From CAZKCK01 sp964552325 (GTDB lineage: Bacteria; Bacteroidota; Bacteroidia; Bacteroidales; TTA-H9): a stretch of DNA of 36,438 nt. Positions 31,826-36,438 of this stretch are shown piece by piece. The position numbers and the translations under genes are program-made. The stretch is from NCBI GenBank assembly GCA_964552325.1, contig CAZKHA010000019.1, forward strand, positions 1 through 36,438. The letters are read 5' to 3'. A model generated the notes under the pieces. The model made no database searches. It saw only the letters and a program-made list of their open reading frames with translations, and was not told the DNA's origin. Each line of letters starts with the position of its first letter. Position 1 is the first letter of the stretch.

Positions 31826-33631
31826 TTAAACCATAAATGAAAGATTCAGTTCGTGGATTTTTTCCAATGATGGCTCAGAAGTTTCTGGATTCCAGCCTCG
31901 CTCTTCGTAGTACTTGGTCAGCATTTCGGCAAATTCTTCCCTTCCAACTTTTATTCCCTTTGCTGGGCCTGTGGTGGCTTCATCCACAAAAAAACGTTCA
32001 GGTAATATGTCGTCTGTCTTTGTGAATCCTTCGCGCCAATTAAACAGTTTTTCGAGTGTGTAAATTCGCTCCCCTGCCTTCAAAAAACTTTCTTTGGTCC
32101 ATTCATGGCCTGTAATTGCTTGTAAGAATTGTTGATAAGCGAGTTCGTCCTTATACCAGTCGCTTGCAAAACTGCATGCCCCCAGCGAATCCCTTAAGGC
32201 TGATTCGTCCTGTGCCGTTGGGTTTCCACCGTTCATATGGCATGCGCCGCGGTTGGCTGTAGCATACGAAATGCCAAACCAGCCTTTGGCAACAGGAACA
32301 TTCCATGCTGCCAATTCATGGCCTTTTACATGAATAGCAAACTTGTGGCTTCCCTGGCCTATTTCATCAGCCAATGCTTGCACTCCTTTGCCTGCTAGCT
32401 TGCCTATGCCCTCGGCCTTTCCAATTTTGTGGAGCATCTCAAGCGCAGCATCCACATTGCCCCAAGTGAGGTCAATGCCATCGAGGAATGTTTTGTTGAT
32501 AAGCTGTTTGTCAAACGCTTCCATTAAAAAGCCTATGATATTCCCAACCGAGATAATGTCAAGGCCATAATCATCAGCTACATAAATAAGTTTCTGCAAA
32601 CCTGCCAAATCACCAATCAATAGGTTGGCGCCCAACATGGTGCCGGTTTCATATTCGGGGCCATCGTGTACTATCCCTCCATAGGCTCCTTTGGCCATGC
32701 CGCTTTTTTTGCAGGCTAGCTGGCACGAATAACACGCGAAATCCCTTTTCCAGATTTCTTTTCTCGAAGTGGCTGTGTTGATGTTTTTTATTAAATCAAA
32801 TGAGCCTTCTGCATAGTTTTTTACAGCCATGGTGCCGCCATTGCTCGATTCTTCAAGTGCGTTGGTTGTGCCGCCTTCTCGCCAAAATTTCCGGTCGGGA
32901 GTGTCTTGGCTAAACGAAATTCTTATGGCATCAAGTAGCTTCAGATATTCTTTGTGATGGGCAATGTTTGGCATTTTTGTGCCCCGGACAGCTATGGCTT
33001 TTAAGTTTTTCGATCCCATTACGCAGCCTGCACCTCCACGTCCTGCCGCCCGTGCTGCTGTGTTTAACACCGAAGTAATAGGAACAAGTTTCTCTGCCGA
33101 AGGGCCGATGTAGCATGACTCGTAATGGAAGTCACCAAGCTGCTTGTGAAAGGCCTTGTCAAAGTCATCGGTGCCCATCCCGGCAAAAGCACTGGCATCT
33201 TTTATCTCAACCTTGTCATCATCTATCAGTATGTAAACCAAATTTGTTGATTTCCCTTTTACGATTAAGCCATCATAGCCGGCAAAACGTAACTCAGGCC
33301 CAAAAAAGCCACCCATGTTGGTGTAAGTAATGGTTGAAGCATGCTTTGAAGGTTTGTTTATGGGTGCTGTACGTGGCGATTTTGTTACCACACAAGTGCG
33401 TGATGAAGAGGGTATAGGCAATCCACAAAAGGGGCCAGGCATAAAGCAAATAACATTCTCGGGCGATAGCGGGTCGATGTGAGGTTTTAACATTCTTTCG
33501 ACCAAAAGCCTTGTACCCAAACCGCGCCCACCGATGTATTCAGTTAAATATTCATCTGGTATTTGGGTCTTAACAATAGTTCCGGAAGTTAAGTCAACTT
33601 CAAGCACAATGCCGTAATAACCTTTAATCAT
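31826..33631 (-). CDS. aldehyde:ferredoxin oxidoreductase family tungsten/molybdopterin enzyme
   Basis: Catalytic subunit of the AOR family, 601 residues, the normal length. Family enzymes carry a tungsten or molybdenum bis-pterin cofactor and one [4Fe-4S] cluster and typically oxidise aldehydes to acids or do the reverse. The N-terminal domain shows IGGRGLGTRLL near 33-43 and the GGFFGPELRFAGYDGLIVKG region. Cluster ligands are C300, C303, C307 (CYSCQLAC) and C486 (GACSFASDW), matching the spacing known from Pyrococcus AOR. No signal peptide is present. The preceding gene, 6 bases upstream, is a four-cluster ferredoxin-like protein with a Tat-type leader, the probable electron-transfer partner. 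The substrate is not evident; other AOR-family members such as BamB act on benzoyl-CoA. Confidence 0.88.
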   Translation of the reverse strand: MIKGYYGIVLEVDLTSGTIVKTQIPDEYLTEYIGGRGLGTRLLVERMLKPHIDPLSPENVICFMPGPFCGLPIPSSSRTCVVTKSPRTAPINKPSKHASTITYTNMGGFFGPELRFAGYDGLIVKGKSTNLVYILIDDDKVEIKDASAFAGMGTDDFDKAFHKQLGDFHYESCYIGPSAEKLVPITSVLNTAARAAGRGGAGCVMGSKNLKAIAVRGTKMPNIAHHKEYLKLLDAIRISFSQDTPDRKFWREGGTTNALEESSNGGTMAVKNYAEGSFDLIKNINTATSRKEIWKRDFACYSCQLACKKSGMAKGAYGGIVHDGPEYETGTMLGANLLIGDLAGLQKLIYVADDYGLDIISVGNIIGFLMEAFDKQLINKTFLDGIDLTWGNVDAALEMLHKIGKAEGIGKLAGKGVQALADEIGQGSHKFAIHVKGHELAAWNVPVAKGWFGISYATANRGACHMNGGNPTAQDESALRDSLGACSFASDWYKDELAYQQFLQAITGHEWTKESFLKAGERIYTLEKLFNWREGFTKTDDILPERFFVDEATTGPAKGIKVGREEFAEMLTKYYEERGWNPETSEPSLEKIHELNLSFMV

Positions 33632-33637
33632 ATTGAG

Positions 33638-34285
33638 TTAGTTTTTATAGTATGTTTCAATAAGTTGACTGGCAATTTTTTCGGGAGACATCCCAGTGTA
33701 AGGCATTAAATCTGCTTGGTTGTAAACTGATATGGCTTGGTAGGGACAGAATTTGGCGCATTGTGGGTCGCCTTCGCATAGTGTACACATACGTGCCGGG
33801 GCACCATCCTCATCAGGCATTAAAACCCCTCTACTATGAGCTTTGCATGCTTTAATACAGGATTTGCACGAAATGCAAATTTCTTTGTCGTTTCTGATAA
33901 CCAAGCTATTGGGGTGTCGAAAAAGTGCTTTATGGCCTTTTTGTTCATCAACTTCGGTTGGGCAAGCTTCTATGCAGGGGGCGTCTAAACAAAACGAACA
34001 TACATTAGGTATGTCCACGTCAGGGTTGAAATGATGTACACGAATGTTTGATAACCAAGGATTTCCTAAGCCATTCATGCTTTCATCTTCAATTACAACT
34101 TTATGGTTAAATGCGGCACAAACGCTCTCGCAGGTGCGGCACCCTGTACACTTGCCAAAGTCAATCAAGATTGCTCTATGGTTTATACCAGAGGCAGTTG
34201 CGTTAAGGATAAAGCCAAAATTGCCTAGGATAAACATGCCAGAACCCGCAATGGCCATTTTTTGAATAAAGTCCCTTCTATGCAT
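33638..34285 (-). CDS. four-[4Fe-4S] ferredoxin-type subunit with Tat-like leader
   Basis: A 215-residue electron-transfer protein of the DmsB/HycB/NrfC type. Sixteen cysteines form four cluster motifs: 46/49/52/56, 96/99/104/108, 137/140/143/147 and 167/170/176/180. The N-terminus MHRRDFIQKM followed by a hydrophobic stretch (11-28) is a twin-arginine signal (R3, R4). The open frame begins at ATG 34348, but a perfect -7 box at 34307-34314 places the transcript start downstream of that codon, and the Tat motif is then at the terminus; 34285 is therefore the start. It heads the tight minus-strand run and lies 6 bases before the AOR-family gene, so it is the likely redox partner of that enzyme. 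Whether the leader is cleaved or acts as an anchor is unknown. Confidence 0.87.
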   Translation of the reverse strand: MHRRDFIQKMAIAGSGMFILGNFGFILNATASGINHRAILIDFGKCTGCRTCESVCAAFNHKVVIEDESMNGLGNPWLSNIRVHHFNPDVDIPNVCSFCLDAPCIEACPTEVDEQKGHKALFRHPNSLVIRNDKEICISCKSCIKACKAHSRGVLMPDEDGAPARMCTLCEGDPQCAKFCPYQAISVYNQADLMPYTGMSPEKIASQLIETYYKN

Positions 34286-34306
34286 AGCTTGTTGAGTATT
34301 GAGTCC

Positions 34307-34339
34307 CAAATTTAAGGGATTTCTTTTAGCTAGGCTCAA
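34307..34339 (-). promoter_or_regulatory. promoter of the six-gene AOR run
   Basis: On the minus strand TTG (34339-34337), 22 bases, then TAAATTTG (34314-34307), a perfect -7 box. Transcription would start near 34300, about 15 bases before the ATG at 34285. The spacer is slightly longer than usual. Confidence 0.6.
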
Positions 34340-34536
34340 TTCAAACAAAACTAGTTTTCACCTGTTATATATCTACTTGTATGCATGTGATGATGGTTTC
34401 TTGGTAATTGTTTGAATAGTAAGCGTTTTTAGGTGTTTAGTTCGAATAAGATACTTTCATGCCAAATTCCACCTAGGCCTGCATACGGCTCCAGATCTGT
34501 GAACTCATAAACGTAAATCCTTAATAGTAAATCACA

Positions 34537-36432
34537 ATGGAACAAATCACTGACCCTAAGTTTTATTACCCCAGCCAAACGGTAATCGAAAACGCGAATG
34601 CAAAAGAGTATGATCAAATGTACCAGTATTCTATCGAAAACCGCGAACAGTTTTGGGCCGATCAAGCCAGTTTATTGCGTTGGTATAAGCCATGGGATAG
34701 CGTGCTCGACGCTACAAACCCGCCTTTTTACAAATGGTTTAACGGTGGCAAAACCAACATCATTCTCAACGCTATCGACCGCCATCTCGAAACGGCTACC
34801 CGAAACAAGTTGGCCCTAATCTGGGAAGGTGAGCCAGGTGATTACCGCACGTTTTCGTACCATGCATTAAACCGCGAGGTATCTCAGTTTGCCAATGTGC
34901 TTAAAAGCATGGGTGTTAAAAAGGGTGATGTGGTTACTATCTATATGCCGCAACTTCCTGAACAATTGTTTGCTATGCTGGCTTGTGCCAAAATTGGTGC
35001 CGCCCACAGTGTGGTTTATGGTGGTTTTAGCCACGAAGCCTTGGCCGAACGTATAAACGATGCCAACAGCCGGGTGGTAATTACTGCTGACGGTGGTTAT
35101 CGGCGGGGCAAGATTGTTGAATTAAAGAGCGTGGTAAACAAGGCTATGGAGCTCTCGCCGACCATGGAGATTTGTATAACCATAAAACGCACCGGCCAGG
35201 ATGTGTACATGGAAAACGACCGCGATTACTGGTATCATGATCTAAAAGCGCTGCCTATTGCTGGTTATAAGTGCGATACCGAGGAAATGGACTCGAACGA
35301 TATGCTTTTCTTGCTTTACACTTCGGGGTCAACCGGAAAACCAAAAGCATTGGTGCACACGCATGGTGGCTACAGTGTTTATGCTGCCACAACCCATAAG
35401 ATGGTGTTTGATGTTAAACCCGAAGACCGTTATTGGTGTGCAGCCGACCCAGGTTGGATAACCGGACATAGTTACATTGTTTATGGCCCGCTTATAAATG
35501 GTGCCACCATTATGCTGTATGAAGGTGCGCCTAACCACCCTTATCCTGACCGTTGGTGGAAAATGATTGACAAATACGGTATAAATATTTTATATACTTC
35601 GCCAACAGCTATCCGTGGTTTGATGCGTTTTGGTGAATCGTGGCCTAAACGTAATGATTTGAGCTCGTTGCGTTTGTTAGGTTCTGTGGGCGAACCCATC
35701 AATCCGGAAGCCTGGAAATGGTATTATAAATACATTGGTCAGGAGCGTTGCCCAATTATGGATACTTGGTGGCAAACTGAAACGGGTGGTTTCGTAATTT
35801 GTCCGTTGCCCATTACCAAACTAAAACCGGGTTCTGCCACAAAACCATTTTTTGGCCATGAAGTGGCAGTGGTTGATGAGGCCGGAAACGAAGTTAAGCC
35901 TGGCGAAGAAGGCAGCCTGGTGTTGAAATCACCTTGGCCCGGCATGACAGCCGGCGTTTACCGCGACCCTCAACGTTTTAAAGATACCTATTGGAGTAAA
36001 TACCAAAAGCAAGGATGGTATTTTACAGGCGATTCGGCCAAAAAGGATGAGGATGGGTATTATTGGATTATTGGTCGAGTTGATGATGTTATTAAAGTAA
36101 GCGGATATAGGCTTGGGACAGCAGAGATTGAAGGTGTTATGGTTAGTCATCCGGCTGTGGCCGAGGCCGCCGCAATAGCTCTGCCACACAACTTGAAAGG
36201 TAACAGCATCCATATTTTTGCCATTTTGCGCAAAGGATATGAAGGTAGTAAGGAACTTGAACATGAGCTTGTAAAGCATATGGTTGAACACCTTGGCCCA
36301 ATAGCTAAACCCGAAGAAGTTCGTTGTGTTGATTCATTACCCAAAACCCGTAGTGGCAAGATTATGCGCCGAGTGCTTAAAGCCCGTCTGCAAGGCTTGC
36401 CCGAGGGTGATTTAAGTACGTTGGAGGAATAG
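34537..36432 (+). CDS. acs: acetyl-CoA synthetase (AMP-forming)
   Basis: Activates acetate to acetyl-CoA through acetyl-AMP in the cytoplasm. The 631-residue protein has the N-terminal ACS domain (FWADQASLLRWYKPWDSVL, with W40 and following). The AMP-binding P-loop TSGSTGKPK is at 262-270. The acetate/CoA region CAADPGWITGHSYIVYGPL and the WWQTETG motif follow. The C-terminal SGKIMRR segment contains K608, the lysine that adenylates acetate and is acetylated for control in many homologues. It is complete; TAG is at 36430-36432, 6 bases before the window end. The 188-base gap upstream is shared with the divergent AOR run; I see only a weak -7 candidate (TACTTTCA near 34451). Confidence 0.95.
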   Translation: MEQITDPKFYYPSQTVIENANAKEYDQMYQYSIENREQFWADQASLLRWYKPWDSVLDATNPPFYKWFNGGKTNIILNAIDRHLETATRNKLALIWEGEPGDYRTFSYHALNREVSQFANVLKSMGVKKGDVVTIYMPQLPEQLFAMLACAKIGAAHSVVYGGFSHEALAERINDANSRVVITADGGYRRGKIVELKSVVNKAMELSPTMEICITIKRTGQDVYMENDRDYWYHDLKALPIAGYKCDTEEMDSNDMLFLLYTSGSTGKPKALVHTHGGYSVYAATTHKMVFDVKPEDRYWCAADPGWITGHSYIVYGPLINGATIMLYEGAPNHPYPDRWWKMIDKYGINILYTSPTAIRGLMRFGESWPKRNDLSSLRLLGSVGEPINPEAWKWYYKYIGQERCPIMDTWWQTETGGFVICPLPITKLKPGSATKPFFGHEVAVVDEAGNEVKPGEEGSLVLKSPWPGMTAGVYRDPQRFKDTYWSKYQKQGWYFTGDSAKKDEDGYYWIIGRVDDVIKVSGYRLGTAEIEGVMVSHPAVAEAAAIALPHNLKGNSIHIFAILRKGYEGSKELEHELVKHMVEHLGPIAKPEEVRCVDSLPKTRSGKIMRRVLKARLQGLPEGDLSTLEE

Positions 36433-36438
36433 TTTTTA

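Noticed and set aside
34286..34348. N-terminal extension of the Tat-leader Fe-S protein
   Set aside because: The ATG at 34348 lies upstream of the perfect -7 box (34307-34314), so it would not be on the transcript, and it would bury the twin-arginine motif.
1..36438. CRISPR arrays, insertion sequences, prophage, tRNA or rRNA genes
   Set aside because: I saw no regularly spaced identical repeats, transposase or integrase motifs, terminal inverted repeats or tRNA-like cloverleaf sequences.

Overview
The window is chromosomal DNA from a member of the Bacteroidota. Three things point there. Three large secreted proteins end in Por/type IX secretion system (T9SS) sorting domains. There is a TonB receptor/DUF4249 pair. 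Several intergenic regions carry the Bacteroidota sigma-ABfr -7 element TAnnTTTG, with little sign of Shine-Dalgarno sequences. The gene mix (2-oxoglutarate:ferredoxin oxidoreductase, a small 2[4Fe-4S] ferredoxin, an aldehyde:ferredoxin oxidoreductase family enzyme and acetyl-CoA synthetase, together with a 2-oxoglutarate dehydrogenase) suggests an anaerobic or facultative environmental lineage. That last step is inference. I saw no rRNA, tRNA, CRISPR array, transposase or phage gene.

Layout. 1-53: 5' end of a probable glyA (minus). 378-3265: korB and korA (minus), with a divergent ferredoxin at 3458-3625 missed by length-filtered gene calling. 3688-5247: GT39-type membrane glycosyltransferase (minus). 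5404-9502: sucA-sucB (plus). 9601-17247: three consecutive T9SS cargo genes, two of which share lamin-tail/PKD modules. 17388-19563: a small zinc-ribbon membrane protein, a BaiN/HI0933-type flavoprotein and a convergent YfcE-like phosphoesterase. 19922-20629: an AHSA1/SRPBCC protein followed by a decayed PhnB-like VOC gene. 20715-26416 (minus): TonB receptor, DUF4249 lipoprotein and a ZnuABC-type metal importer. 26536-34285 (minus): a very tight six-gene run made of a Tat-leader four-cluster Fe-S protein, an AOR-family enzyme, a ProX-type tRNA editing protein, an exported C1 peptidase, a duplicated-membrane-module/spermidine-synthase-like fusion and a secreted protein of unknown function. 34537-36432: acs (plus).

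How the genes may work together. KorAB with the divergent ferredoxin, SucAB, Acs and the AOR-family enzyme would all handle 2-oxoacid, aldehyde or acyl-CoA carbon and low-potential electrons. The TonB/DUF4249/Znu block could form an outer-membrane-to-cytoplasm metal uptake route. The least explained part is the six-gene run at 26536-34285, where genes of apparently unrelated function are separated by 2-9 bases and a good promoter precedes the first. Five annotated-looking starts should be moved downstream: to 12199, 15634, 21527, 23164 and 34285.
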